From Desulfosporosinus shakirovi (GTDB taxonomy: Bacteria > Bacillota > Desulfitobacteriia > Desulfitobacteriales > Desulfitobacteriaceae): a stretch of DNA of 63,555 bases. This document shows, piece by piece, positions 33,340 through 41,285 of the stretch. The stretch's first letter is position 1; each line of letters begins with the position of its first letter. A model generated the notes under the pieces. It saw nothing but the letters and a program-made list of their open reading frames with translations, was not told the DNA's origin and did not search any database. The position numbers and the translations under genes were made by a program. The stretch is taken from positions 1 to 63,555 of the forward strand of contig NZ_JAJDOO010000028.1 in assembly GCF_020595055.1 (NCBI RefSeq). Direction: 5' to 3'.

Positions 33340-34051
33340 TCTACAGTATTTTGATTATGGAGAAAAGGAAATCCAATGGCTGAAAGCCCGTGATCCCATA
33401 CTCGGTGCCGCGATGGATGAGATTGAGCATATCAACCGTCCGATTATCCCCGATATGTTCACGGCTTTGGTAAATGCCATTGTCGGACAACAAATATCCA
33501 CAAAGGCCCATGTGACAATCTGGAATCGAATGCTGGAAAAATTCTCATCTATTACACCGGAAACCCTGGGGGCAATATCGGCAGAAGAATTGCAATCTTG
33601 CGGAATATCTATGCGCAAAGCGTTATATATCAAAGAAATTGCCGATTCCGTGCTAAAGGGCAGCTTGAACCTGAGGCTGTTACAAACAATGTCGGATGAA
33701 CAAGTTTGCCTACACCTTGGCCAGATTAAAGGGATTGGTGTCTGGACAGCGGAGATGCTGCTGATTTTTTCCCTGCAACGCCCGGATGTCATGAGCAGGT
33801 ATGACCTTGCAATCCTCCGTGGTTTGCGGATGCTGTACCATCACCGTAAAATTACACCTCAGCTTTTTAATAAATACAAACGCCGTTATTCGCCTTATGC
33901 TACGGTAGCCAGCCTCTATCTGTGGGCCATAGCCGGTGGTGCCTGCCAACATCTTGTAGACTATCAGCCTAAAAAAGCAGTTCCCCCAAAAGAAGAAGCG
34001 AAGCGACGGCGAAAACCGGTGCATGCAGCAGAAGGGACAGCAGCGGATTAA
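33332..34051 (+). CDS. alkA: DNA-3-methyladenine glycosylase II (AlkA-like)
   Basis: A 239-aa HhH-GPD glycosylase that excises alkylated purines and leaves an abasic site. The hairpin is LGQIKGIGVWTAEML (129-143) and the catalytic Asp158 lies in MSRYDLAILRG. VNAIVGQQISTKAH is the conserved first helix block. The N-terminal beta domain of E. coli AlkA is absent, as in the short Firmicute forms. The C-terminus is a basic Lys/Arg tail. Overlaps ogt by 8 bp, so expression is linked. Confidence 0.9.
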   Translation: MPDLQYFDYGEKEIQWLKARDPILGAAMDEIEHINRPIIPDMFTALVNAIVGQQISTKAHVTIWNRMLEKFSSITPETLGAISAEELQSCGISMRKALYIKEIADSVLKGSLNLRLLQTMSDEQVCLHLGQIKGIGVWTAEMLLIFSLQRPDVMSRYDLAILRGLRMLYHHRKITPQLFNKYKRRYSPYATVASLYLWAIAGGACQHLVDYQPKKAVPPKEEAKRRRKPVHAAEGTAAD

Positions 34052-34261
34052 TGTGTACCCCATGTCAAGGACAATTTAAGGCAATTCCGCAATATTGTTC
34101 GCGTGCGGGATAATCCAAATCGTCACTCCGGCGGCAATAATATCTATACATGGACTTTTACGCTTATGAAAAAAATCCCGGTTATTCTCTATGTCTGCTG
34201 CGATTGAGGGTATGTCGAGAACTGGGTAGAACATCAGAACGAGCGTGACGAAATCAAGCGA

Positions 34262-34372
34262 ACCGTGGTTGCGGCTGATCAAATTCCGGTCATTGATAAT
34301 GGGACTGTTGCTGAAATAGGAAACCATGAGGAATTGATAAAAGGGGACGTGCTATTTCTAGGTGTACTTTAA
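34262..34372 (+). pseudogene. C-terminal remnant of an ABC transporter ATPase
   Basis: The frame reads DQIPVIDNGTVAEIGNHEEL then LIKGD and ends at TAA 34370-34372. This is the D-loop-distal end typical of MdlB-type half-transporters. Nothing upstream in 34052-34260 restores the rest. Confidence 0.7.
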
Positions 34373-34423
34373 ATTGGATACTCATGGAATTGGTTAGCCT
34401 TAAGGTCAAAAAGGATGATGATA

Positions 34424-35242
34424 ATGGATACACTTTTATTTGGCATATCTGGTCTTCCTCTAGGAAACGGTTCTACTAAATTTAATTATGCTAGTGGCAT
34501 AGATTATGCTAAGTCCATAGGGCTTGATGCAATGGAGCTTCTTTTTGTCAGAAACGTTAATGTTACGGATAACAATAAGAGCCTTATATTACAAGCCAAG
34601 TCAAAAAATGATTTTTACTTATCAGCCCATGGCTCGCACTACATAAATTTAAATGCCAATGAATCGGACAAACAGGAACGATCTATAGAAAGGATCTTAA
34701 AAGCTCTGGAAGGATTGTCCAAAGTTGGAGGGAGGAGTCTAATCTTTCATCCAGGCTTTTATTTGGGAGACTCCAAAGAGGATGCGTATTATACCATAAG
34801 GGATAATTTATTACGTCTTCCCCTAACCGGGATAGATTATAGATTAGAGACAACTGGTAAGGAGACACAATTCGGCACGATTGAGGAACTAGTCTCTTTG
34901 TGCAAAGAAATCAGCTCGTGTAAATTGTGTATTGATTTTTCACATATACACGCAAGATATAATGGCAAACTAAAAGGGTTTAATGATTTTGCTAAAATAC
35001 TTCAATATGTCTCGGATGAACTCGGAAAATCGGCTTTGGAAGACTTACATATTCATATGGGAGGAGTAAATTACACTAAAAAAGGTGAGCGGAACCATAT
35101 CCCGTTGCTGCAAAGTGACTTCAATTATGTGGATTGCCTGAAGGCTATAAGGTACTTCAACGTAAAAGGTTGTATAATATCTGAAGGCCCTATAGTGGAG
35201 AAAGATGCACTGTTACTAAAGAAAACCTATGAAAGACTCTGA
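34424..35242 (+). CDS. Endonuclease IV-like AP endonuclease/xylose isomerase-like TIM barrel
   Basis: A 272-aa barrel of the AP endonuclease family 2. Metal-site motifs in order: SAHGSHYINL, LIFHPG, LETTGKETQFGT, CIDFSHIHA, HIHMGG with GERNHIPL, and ISEGP, each matching a zinc-ligand block of Nfo (deoxyribonuclease IV). It would cut abasic sites left by the AlkA encoded just upstream. Earlier in-frame ATGs at 34415 and 34418 lie in the AAAGGATGA ribosome site, so ATG 34424 is chosen. A sugar-phosphate isomerase role cannot be excluded. Confidence 0.8.
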   Translation: MDTLLFGISGLPLGNGSTKFNYASGIDYAKSIGLDAMELLFVRNVNVTDNNKSLILQAKSKNDFYLSAHGSHYINLNANESDKQERSIERILKALEGLSKVGGRSLIFHPGFYLGDSKEDAYYTIRDNLLRLPLTGIDYRLETTGKETQFGTIEELVSLCKEISSCKLCIDFSHIHARYNGKLKGFNDFAKILQYVSDELGKSALEDLHIHMGGVNYTKKGERNHIPLLQSDFNYVDCLKAIRYFNVKGCIISEGPIVEKDALLLKKTYERL

Positions 35243-35268
35243 TTCGAGTTTAAAGAATAGACAAACGT

Positions 35269-35294
35269 CCTGACTGAATCTCAGTTCAGTCAGG
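35269..35294 (+). terminator. Hairpin after the AP endonuclease gene
   Basis: CCTGACTGAA and TTCAGTCAGG form a 10-bp stem with a 6-nt loop; the T tract is absent. Confidence 0.5.
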
Positions 35295-35344
35295 CTGCAG
35301 CGTGGTCGGGGGCAGACCAAACATATTTGTGTCCAAACGAAGTC

Positions 35345-35495
35345 ATAGCATTGCAATATCATTAAAAACTGAACTACGGTAATTGAGCTTTTATTAAATA
35401 ATAGAGTATTGGACATACTGTGGAGTGGAATAGGGATAGTTATATAATCAAGCTTACTTACGCTTAACGTTTTTGCCCTTCAAAAGCCTGGTTTA
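35345..35495 (+). pseudogene. Degenerate partial copy of sigma-54 regulator 1 and its promoter region
   Basis: The stretch repeats 10750-10990 with an internal deletion: GCAATATCATTAAAAACT, GGTAATTGAGCTTTTATTAA, then ATAATCAAGCTTACTTACG and a piece equal to TTTTTGCCCTTC. It joins the upstream region and start of regulator 1 to codons about 40 residues further on. Non-coding scar of a partial duplication. Confidence 0.8.
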
Positions 35496-35564
35496 TTTTT
35501 AATAACATTTAATTTATAATTAAAATAAAATCCCTGAGTATTAATAAAATATAAGGAGGTTAGA

Positions 35565-36098
35565 ATGATGATCAGCGAAAAAATCGAAAACTTGTTGAAT
35601 GAGCAAATCCAAAAAGAATTTTATTCCGCCTATCTATACATGTCATTTGAAGCTTATTTTGCGAATAGGAACCTTAACGGATTCGCCCATTGGTTCCGGG
35701 TGCAGGCCATGGAGGAAAGGGATCATGCTTTAATATTTTTTAACTATATTCATCAAGTCGGAGGACGGGTTAAGCTTCAGACTATAGCGGCACCTGAATG
35801 GGAGTTTCAGTCCATTGAAGAAGTATTGACAAGGCAGGTGGAGCACGAGCGTTTGGTAACAGCATCGATTTATAATATTGCCGATCAGTCCATCCAAGAA
35901 CGGGACCATAAAACGAGTTCCTTTATCAAGTGGTTTATAGACGAGCAAGCGGAAGAAGAGGCCAATGCGGAACAAAATCTCAGCAAAATCAAACTTGTCG
36001 GCGAAAATGATGGAAGAGGAATTCTCATGCTCGATACCGAAATGGGGGCAAGAATCTACACTGTCGCGGCACCGTTATCGGCCAATAACCAAGCGTGA
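35565..36098 (+). CDS. Ferritin (non-heme, FtnA-like)
   Basis: A 177-aa four-helix-bundle iron store. Ferroxidase ligands appear in EFYSAYLYMSF (Glu18 region), AMEERDHAL and later EQAEEEANAEQ. GGAGG sits eight bases before ATG 35565 (35568 is an alternative). Forms 24-mers that oxidise and hold iron and limit oxidative damage. Followed closely by an FMN reductase that might supply electrons for iron release; that link is inference. Confidence 0.92.
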   Translation: MMISEKIENLLNEQIQKEFYSAYLYMSFEAYFANRNLNGFAHWFRVQAMEERDHALIFFNYIHQVGGRVKLQTIAAPEWEFQSIEEVLTRQVEHERLVTASIYNIADQSIQERDHKTSSFIKWFIDEQAEEEANAEQNLSKIKLVGENDGRGILMLDTEMGARIYTVAAPLSANNQA

Positions 36099-36146
36099 TA
36101 ATGCTAGAAACATAGATGCAGTCAATTAGCAAAGGTGGGAGTCTGA

Positions 36147-36719
36147 ATGGAAAAAGTTATTAATATCGTTGGTTTTACAGGAAGCTTGCGCCGCAACTCT
36201 TATAATAAAGCAGCTCTTAATGCAGCTAAAGAATTACTGCCCGCTGGCGCAAATTTGGAAATAGTAGATTTATCCCTTATTCCGTTTTTTAATGAAGATT
36301 TGGAATCAGAAGGGATCCCCGAGGTCGTCGTTCAATTTAAAAGAAAACTGGCTGAAGCAGACGCCATCCTGATTTCCACCCCCGAGTACAACTATTCCAT
36401 ACCGCCGGTGTTGAAAAATGCTATAGATTGGGCGTCCCGCAGTACGGAGTTGCCGTTAAACGGAAAACCCCTGGCAATCATGAGTGCTTCGCCCGGTATA
36501 TTCGGCGGAGCCCGGGTCCAGTACCATTTGCGTCAGGTCTGCGTCGTACTCAACCTTTTGCCGTTAAATAAGCCGGAAGTGTTCATTATGAGTGCGCACA
36601 CGAAGTTTGATCCCAGCGGAAAGTTAATTGACGAGTACAGCAGAAATGCAATCACAAAACTTTTACAGGCGCTGGTGGATAAAACACGGGAAATGAAGGA
36701 GTGCCAAGAAAGAGGTTAA
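36147..36719 (+). CDS. NADPH-dependent FMN reductase family protein
   Basis: A 190-aa flavodoxin-fold enzyme of the ChrR/YieF/azoreductase type. GSLRRNSYNKAAL binds the FMN phosphate, TPEYNYSIPPVLKNAIDW is the family signature, and ASPGIFGGARVQYHLR forms the isoalloxazine-side loop. Likely reduces quinones, chromate or flavins with NAD(P)H. GGTGGGAG precedes ATG; 48 bp after ferritin, so possibly co-transcribed. Confidence 0.9.
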   Translation: MEKVINIVGFTGSLRRNSYNKAALNAAKELLPAGANLEIVDLSLIPFFNEDLESEGIPEVVVQFKRKLAEADAILISTPEYNYSIPPVLKNAIDWASRSTELPLNGKPLAIMSASPGIFGGARVQYHLRQVCVVLNLLPLNKPEVFIMSAHTKFDPSGKLIDEYSRNAITKLLQALVDKTREMKECQERG

Positions 36720-36810
36720 TCCAGGATAACCCTGCTTTCGCGAATATTATTCGCGGCATCAAAGACGGATAGTTAAGGAAGATAATTGTATTTACTTAAA
36801 AAAGTTATTA

Positions 36811-36854
36811 CTGCCAGTCCAAATTGAAAGACGCCTTTCAATTTGGACTGGCAG
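36811..36854. terminator. Strong terminator with 20-bp stem
   Basis: CTGCCAGTCCAAATTGAAAG and its exact complement flank an ACGC loop, followed by TTTTTG. The outer CCAGTCCAA and inner GAAAG resemble the arms of the 40-bp palindromes at 5129 and 12542, so it may be a diverged member. Confidence 0.75.
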
Positions 36855-36860
36855 TTTTTG

Positions 36861-36898
36861 CAAGGCCAGGGTGATCAGCGGAGAACGTGGGCAAGGGA
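36861..36898 (+). pseudogene. Short degenerate copy of the ferredoxin gene interior
   Basis: GATCAGCGGAGAACGTGG and flanks repeat bases of the ferredoxin gene around 20766-20806 with few differences. Too short to code; a duplication scar. Confidence 0.65.
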
Positions 36899-36978
36899 GC
36901 ATAGGTAGGGACCAGATGGACTTTTAGAAGGCGTTCAGCCTTACCGTAAGTTTTACAATATCAATTGGGAATGTTTTC

Positions 36979-37088
36979 GTGTCTCTCTGGGGTGGACATT
37001 TTTTAAAGAAAGTGGTATCTTTAATGTGAATTATCTTAATATTTGGACTTAATGTCTCTCCAGCGAGGACATTTGGTTTTAAGAAAGA
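36979..37088. repeat. Two imperfect direct repeats
   Basis: TGTCTCTCTGGGGTGGACAT (about 36979) and TGTCTCTCCAGCGAGGACAT (about 37051), each followed by T-rich sequence and TTTAAGAAAG-like ends. Could be remains of mobile-element ends; no gene between. Confidence 0.35.
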
Positions 37089-37203
37089 GAGGAGCATGAG
37101 CAAAGATTAGAAATAGTTTTTAGACATTATATGGAGATTGATTATGGGAAAAATCAATTCGAATAAACTCTAAGAAATGAACAAAAGGGTGTGTCGAGAT
37201 TGG

Positions 37204-37326
37204 ATACCCGTCGTGCCTCTGGGAAAGGCAAGAATCAGAATCCAGGTTTCGGCTGGCCATAGCAAAGAAGATTTGGACTTCGCGGTTACTTGTTTCAAGC
37301 AAGTCAAAGAAGAGATGGAACTCTAA
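37204..37326 (+). pseudogene. C-terminal remnant of 2-amino-3-ketobutyrate CoA ligase (kbl-like)
   Basis: Forty codons read [20 protein letters not shown] and [18 protein letters not shown], ending at TAA. This is the conserved end of alpha-oxoamine synthases such as glycine C-acetyltransferase, the second enzyme of threonine breakdown. It lies directly upstream of the serine/threonine symporter, so a threonine-use operon was probably truncated. Confidence 0.75.
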
Positions 37327-37356
37327 TCATGATTTAATTAGGGAGGAAAAGTGATT

Positions 37357-38607
37357 ATGAAAAGTCTGATGAATAACTGGAATAAACTGAGCCTGGTAAA
37401 ACAAATACTTATAGGATTGATTATCGGTATCATCTTGGCAGTAGCGATTCCAGACACAGCAAAACCCATCGCAATCTTTGGTACTTTATTTGTAGGTGCT
37501 TTGAAAGCGATTGCACCTATATTGGTCTTCTTCTTGGTCATGTCGGCAATCTCTCAACACAAGAGTGGTCATCAAACCAATATGAAATCCATTATCGTTC
37601 TTTATCTTTTTGGAACATTCTTAGCTGGACTTGTAGCGGTTGTTGCAAGCTTCATATTCCCAATAACCTTAACATTTGCAGCGGGCGCTAATAATGTGAC
37701 GCCTCCGGGAGGGGTCGTAGAGGTTCTCAAAGCATTACTGCTGAATGTTGTTGATAACCCTGTAAAAGCACTTTATAATGCCAACTATATCGGTATATTG
37801 TCTTGGGCAATACTTCTTGGCTTTGCTTTAAAAAATGCTCCTGAATCTACAAAAATGATGATTTCAAATTTTTCAGATGCAGTGACAAAAATGGTTAGAT
37901 GGGTCATAAAATTAGCCCCATTGGGTATCATGGGTCTCGTATTTGATGCTATTGCTACAAATGGAATTGAGGCATTATTTAGTTATGGACAATTACTTGT
38001 ACTTCTGCTTGGTTGTATGTTTTTTATAGCTCTTGTTGTCAATCCAATCATTGTGTACGTGAATATTCGTAAAAACCCATACCCACTTGTGTTAAAGTGT
38101 TTAAGGGAAAGTGGTATTACAGCGTTCTTTACACGCAGCTCAGCTGCAAACATCCCTGTAAATATGACCTTGTGTGAAAATCTAGGTTTGGATAAGGATA
38201 CGTATTCGGTATCTATTCCATTAGGTGCTACCATCAATATGGCAGGTGCTGCTGTTACCATTAGTGTTATGACCCTGGCGGCGGTTCACACGCTTGGCAT
38301 TCAAGTGGATATGGCTACGGCCTTAATCCTCAGCGTATTGTCGGCTGTAAGCGCTTGCGGTGCTTCAGGCGTAGCGGGCGGATCGCTATTACTGATTCCT
38401 CTGGCCTGTAGCTTATTTGGGATCCCAAATGAGATTGCTATGCAGGTAGTTGGGGTAGGCTTTATCGTAGGTGTTTTACAAGATTCTTGCGAAACGGCTC
38501 TTAACTCATCCACTGACGCACTTTTCACGGCAACAGCTGAATTCGCTAAGATGCGTAAAGACGGAAAAGAAATCATTATTAAATCAACTTTCGCAGAGCA
38601 AAAATGA
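37357..38607 (+). CDS. sstT: Sodium/serine-threonine symporter
   Basis: A 416-aa membrane protein of the dicarboxylate/amino acid:cation symporter family, SstT branch. Key blocks: [34 protein letters not shown] (hairpin 1 Ser-rich loop), [40 protein letters not shown] and [23 protein letters not shown] 37357 is ten bases after GGGAGG; an in-frame GTG at 37351 is too close. Imports Ser/Thr with sodium. The kbl remnant in front suggests catabolic use. Confidence 0.93.
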   Translation: MKSLMNNWNKLSLVKQILIGLIIGIILAVAIPDTAKPIAIFGTLFVGALKAIAPILVFFLVMSAISQHKSGHQTNMKSIIVLYLFGTFLAGLVAVVASFIFPITLTFAAGANNVTPPGGVVEVLKALLLNVVDNPVKALYNANYIGILSWAILLGFALKNAPESTKMMISNFSDAVTKMVRWVIKLAPLGIMGLVFDAIATNGIEALFSYGQLLVLLLGCMFFIALVVNPIIVYVNIRKNPYPLVLKCLRESGITAFFTRSSAANIPVNMTLCENLGLDKDTYSVSIPLGATINMAGAAVTISVMTLAAVHTLGIQVDMATALILSVLSAVSACGASGVAGGSLLLIPLACSLFGIPNEIAMQVVGVGFIVGVLQDSCETALNSSTDALFTATAEFAKMRKDGKEIIIKSTFAEQK

Positions 38608-38709
38608 GCTTTGTCCAGAACCCAAAACCACATAAAAAAGAGGGTGGCTTCGATATAAAAGATAGCTCAAAAAGTGATTTGTTTAGCGGTTCCTATGTCA
38701 GTTTCAAGC

Positions 38710-38754
38710 AACTAAAAATCCTTGCAGCTTATGAAGTTGCAAGGATTTTTAGTT
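38710..38754. terminator. Bidirectional terminator between sstT and the converging gene
   Basis: AACTAAAAATCCTTGCA and TGCAAGGATTTTTAGTT, 17-bp exact arms, 11-nt loop. A-rich and T-rich ends serve both strands. Confidence 0.8.
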
Positions 38755-38787
38755 ACAAGAGAAAACTAAAGACTTTTTTGCATAGGA

Positions 38788-39144
38788 TCAGATAACTTTT
38801 TTGTTATCCGGGCCGGGAGTGGTGACAATGACCTTTTCCGGGGTGATAATAAGCGCACCTTTGGCAGTCATAGCACCTTTGAACATGTCCGAGACAAGTT
38901 TTTTGAAAGTCTCCACAACAGGGCCTTCCGTCACGTACTCGGCCTTGCCTTTGATCTGATATCCTTCCATGGTCCCTCCATTGCAGGCAGAGATGGCTAT
39001 CTTACCGTTTTCTTTAATGTTGGAAAGTGTGGTATCCAAAAATACATCACCTACCACTAGTTTGCCGTCATCGGTAACGTCCTTGAAAGCTACTGGTACG
39101 GCATTCGGCTCATCCGAATATGTACCCAAAAACCACATTTGCAT
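38788..39144 (-). CDS. Pyridoxamine 5'-phosphate oxidase-like flavin-binding protein
   Basis: A 118-aa split-barrel protein. MWFLGTYSDEPNAVPVAFKD, LVVGDVFLDTTLSNIKEN and GKIAISACNGG match the FMN-binding subgroup of pyridoxamine-phosphate-oxidase-like proteins of anaerobes. It starts very near the first strand, so it lacks the N-terminal helix of longer relatives; GGAGGG before ATG 39144 supports this start. Function is probably redox; the HxlR regulator is divergent and may control it. Confidence 0.8.
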   Translation of the reverse strand: MQMWFLGTYSDEPNAVPVAFKDVTDDGKLVVGDVFLDTTLSNIKENGKIAISACNGGTMEGYQIKGKAEYVTEGPVVETFKKLVSDMFKGAMTAKGALIITPEKVIVTTPGPDNKKVI

Positions 39145-39317
39145 TCATTTGAAGACCCTCCTATTTGATTTGCTCTTATTTAAGCTTTACTTAAGTATAG
39201 GCAAGCTGCGGCGTGATTTAAAGATACCCGCAAATTTATGAGTTACTCATAAATTTCATAGTTACTGGCATTTTCAAAGTATGCCTTTTATAATTACACT
39301 ACAGGAGGGTGTTCGGA

Positions 39318-39710
39318 ATGTATAAACCCAAGTTAGAAAAAGATATTCGCTGCCCACTGGAATATGGCTTAGACATTTTCGGCGGAAAATGGAAATCCCG
39401 GATTATCTGTGTTCTGGCAGAGAAAGAGGTTCTGCGTTACAGCTCTCTGCGCAAAGAAATGACCAATATCACGGACGCGGTTTTGGCAACGACTTTGAAA
39501 GAGTTAATTGCAGACGGAATCGTTCAAAGACAGCAATTTGATGAAATTCCACCGAGAGTGGAATATTACCTGACGGATAAGGGAAGATCCGTTGTACCCA
39601 TTCTGCAAAGCATTTGCAGATGGTCGGGGGCATACCACAGGGAGAACAGCGAGTATATCCTTTCACAATGTCAAAAATGCGATTACAAATGCGAAAACTC
39701 AAGTGATTGA
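39318..39710 (+). CDS. HxlR-family transcriptional regulator
   Basis: A 130-aa winged-helix regulator: CPLEYGLDIFGGKWKSRII is the family start, ITDAVLATTLKELIADGIVQR the recognition region, YYLTDKGRSVVPIL the wing. A C-terminal CQKCDYKCE triplet of Cys could respond to metal or redox. An in-frame GTG at 39309 lies in AGGAGGG, so ATG 39318 is used. Divergent from the flavin-binding protein gene. Confidence 0.9.
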   Translation: MYKPKLEKDIRCPLEYGLDIFGGKWKSRIICVLAEKEVLRYSSLRKEMTNITDAVLATTLKELIADGIVQRQQFDEIPPRVEYYLTDKGRSVVPILQSICRWSGAYHRENSEYILSQCQKCDYKCENSSD

Positions 39711-39758
39711 ATTGGCCTACCCGCAGCGCCTGTACTCCTACCTGTGAATTTATTAGCT

Positions 39759-39786
39759 TTGTCCATAATTTCGAACCTGGTATTAG
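39759..39786 (+). promoter_or_regulatory. Candidate promoter of the small toxin gene
   Basis: TTGTCC (39759-39764), 16-bp spacer, TATTAG (39781-39786). It would give an mRNA leader of about 100 nt before the toxin start. Weak consensus. Confidence 0.35.
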
Positions 39787-39864
39787 ATAGACATAATAAA
39801 AGCACCCAAAATTGAGTGCTACGATGTTGTAATTTAATTGTAACTGAAAAAGCTTGCAGGGCGG

Positions 39865-39896
39865 TCGGCATTCCTCCGAAGGGAGGTGATGCCGTG
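39865..39896 (+). promoter_or_regulatory. Shine-Dalgarno-sequestering hairpin of the toxin mRNA
   Basis: CGGCAT-T-CCTCC pairs with GGAGG-TG-ATGCCG across a GAAG loop. The stem buries the full GGGAGG ribosome site and reaches the first base of the GTG start, a layout known in type I toxin mRNAs that need processing or structural change before translation. Confidence 0.7.
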
Positions 39897-39977
39897 GAAG
39901 GATACCAGACTTTGATGCTGATGATTTCATTTGCAACATTGGTGGTGTTAATACTTTCATTCCATAAACGGAAATAG
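39894..39977 (+). CDS. Holin-like type I toxin peptide
   Basis: A 27-aa peptide, start GTG 39894, that is one membrane helix: polar start VEGYQT, hydrophobic LMLMISFATLVVLILSF, basic tail HKRK. This closely follows the 'putative holin-like toxin' family (TxpA/BsrG-type small membrane toxins of Firmicutes). GGGAGG is correctly spaced but hidden in a hairpin. An antisense RNA antitoxin would be expected from the minus strand across the 3' end; its promoter was not located with confidence. Isolated between an HxlR gene and decayed DNA. Confidence 0.7.
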   Translation: MEGYQTLMLMISFATLVVLILSFHKRK

Positions 39978-40078
39978 ACCGCCTCTGTCCAAGGATTCGG
40001 TCTATTCCGCACTCTTTGACGCCGTCCGCTCTTAAGTGGCTGTTACATTGGAGTCATGCGACCAACATGACTCCTCTT
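39970..40078 (+). terminator. Two consecutive hairpins after the toxin gene
   Basis: AATAGACC/GGTCTATT (39973-40006) begins within the toxin stop, then GGAGTCATG/CATGACTCC (40050-40074) followed by TCTTT. The second looks like the real terminator and could also end an antisense transcript. Confidence 0.6.
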
Positions 40079-40533
40079 TGATCACAGTTGATTTAAAATA
40101 TCACTCTTGATAGTGTTAGACATAAATTTATGAATTTCAAGCTAGATCATTGGCGTAAGATATTTTATAGTTTTTCATAGTGCCTGCTACTTTATCCACC
40201 ACGCTTTTGAGATTAGAATATAACAGTTATTTATAAAACTGTTTTTAAGTATTGTGATATTAAATAACTGTTCTTACAAAAAATTGACCAAATGCAAATC
40301 AGGCGTGAGAGCATACAAAGTTCGGGACCGATTCCTTACATGAAATAAGCGGTATAAAAATCCAGCAATTGAGAAGGATCGTATTGTTGTCAAATCCGAA
40401 GCTTCTAAAGGTAGACTCGTTTTTAAGCTTCTTAAATATAGAGCCATTAAAAAGATAATTCTAGAATTATAATCTAGGGCTACCGATATTGTTGATGAAT
40501 TTTAGCCGAAAAAGACAGTAATCTTATGATTTT
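40079..40533. other. Decayed intergenic region
   Basis: Contains an inverted repeat AACAGTTATTT/AAATAACTGTT (about 40222-40276) and a short frame (NPAIEKDRIVVKSEASKGRL, then Lys/Ile-rich to TAA near 40472) that looks like a gene tail. No family recognised. Confidence 0.35.
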
Positions 40534-40705
40534 ATGCCAATTCCGGAATCAAAGGAAAAATATACTTATGCTGATTACCTAACCTGACCGGAAGGTGAAC
40601 GTTGGGAAATCATCGATGGTGTACCTTATATGCAAGCAGTCGCTTCCTGGCAACACCAAGCTATATCTGGCAATACCTTCTTGTTTTTAAAGGCCAGGGA
40701 GATGG
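40534..40705 (+). pseudogene. Uma2-family endonuclease remnant
   Basis: Reads MPIPESKEKYTYADYLT, a TGA stop, then PEGERWEIIDGVPYMQ and WQHQAISGNTFLFLKAREM, the N-terminal third of a Uma2 protein. TGG to TGA is the simplest explanation of the stop. The catalytic core is missing. Confidence 0.75.
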
Positions 40706-40810
40706 TGCGGACAATAGGCGGAGACAACTCAGGTTTATACCCAAGCCTTCACCATCCGAAACCCGCCTGCGTATGCTGTCATTAAAGCTATTATAAAGGC
40801 GGGAATCAAA

Positions 40811-41149
40811 ATGAATGAACCCAGCACTGAACGTACGCCGCAAGGCATTGCGGCTGAGATTAATAGAATCAAACAGCAGGCTTGTAAAATCATGCTTATC
40901 AATGCCATAGAGACCGGCAAGCGCTTGAAGGAGGCCAAGGACCTGCTCCCCCATGGAGAATGAGGAAAATGGCTGATGCAGCTCGTTGAAGAATATGGAG
41001 ATAAACTATTCCCTGCCGGCGATGACGGCGGCAGGGAAAATTCGTCGGCGCCGACGAATTTTACATACTAACAGGCCATTCTCCTGCTGGGGATTCCGAA
41101 AGATGAGCGGGAGAAATTTATCCTGGAGCATGATGTTAAAATTTTATAG
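40811..41149 (+). pseudogene. DUF3102-family gene broken by stops, copy A
   Basis: ATG 40811 opens RTPQGIAAEINRIKQQ and RLKEAKDLLPHGE, then TGA (40961) where Trp is normal, then GKWLMQLVEEYG. After a palindromic linker the frame resumes as TNFTY, a TAA, QAILLLGIPKDEREKFILEH and DVKIL. Two stops at otherwise conserved codons and shortening between the halves show decay. Copy B is at 59980-60285. The family is of unknown function, often with phage-like or helix-turn-helix proteins. Confidence 0.75.
41037..41062. repeat. 26-bp perfect palindrome in the DUF3102 linker, copy A
   Basis: AAAATTCGTCGGC followed at once by its reverse complement. It sits between the EEYG block and the YTQA-like block of the broken gene, the same place as the palindrome in copy B. 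Confidence 0.75.
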
Positions 41150-41162
41150 TGAGAGGGCGTAT

Positions 41163-41215
41163 GTGGTAATCCCATAATCATAGAAACGGTTTAGGGAGAT
41201 GGGTATCAACCAAAT
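41163..41215 (+). pseudogene. 3'-end remnant of a response regulator gene
   Basis: GGTAATCCCATAATCATAGA and the next 30 bases closely match the end of the intact regulator gene at 49985-50035 (GNPKIIETIWGAGYRLNA), with TTTGGG changed to TTTAGG giving a stop. It lies right before the glycolipid operon. Confidence 0.8.
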
Positions 41216-41240
41216 GCATAAAGTATAGAATTCTTTAAAA

Positions 41241-41274
41241 CCATGCAGCGGCTTATCGTTTGCATGGTTTTTTT
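41241..41274 (+). terminator. Intrinsic terminator after the regulator remnant
   Basis: CCATGCA (41241-41247) and TGCATGG (41261-41267), extended by AA/TT pairs, then seven T. Confidence 0.8.
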
Positions 41275-41285
41275 ACGCAAGAATA

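Noticed and set aside
39469-40012. Minus-strand frames opposite the HxlR and toxin genes
   Set aside because: They are shadows of the HxlR gene and toxin region, without start signals or family features.
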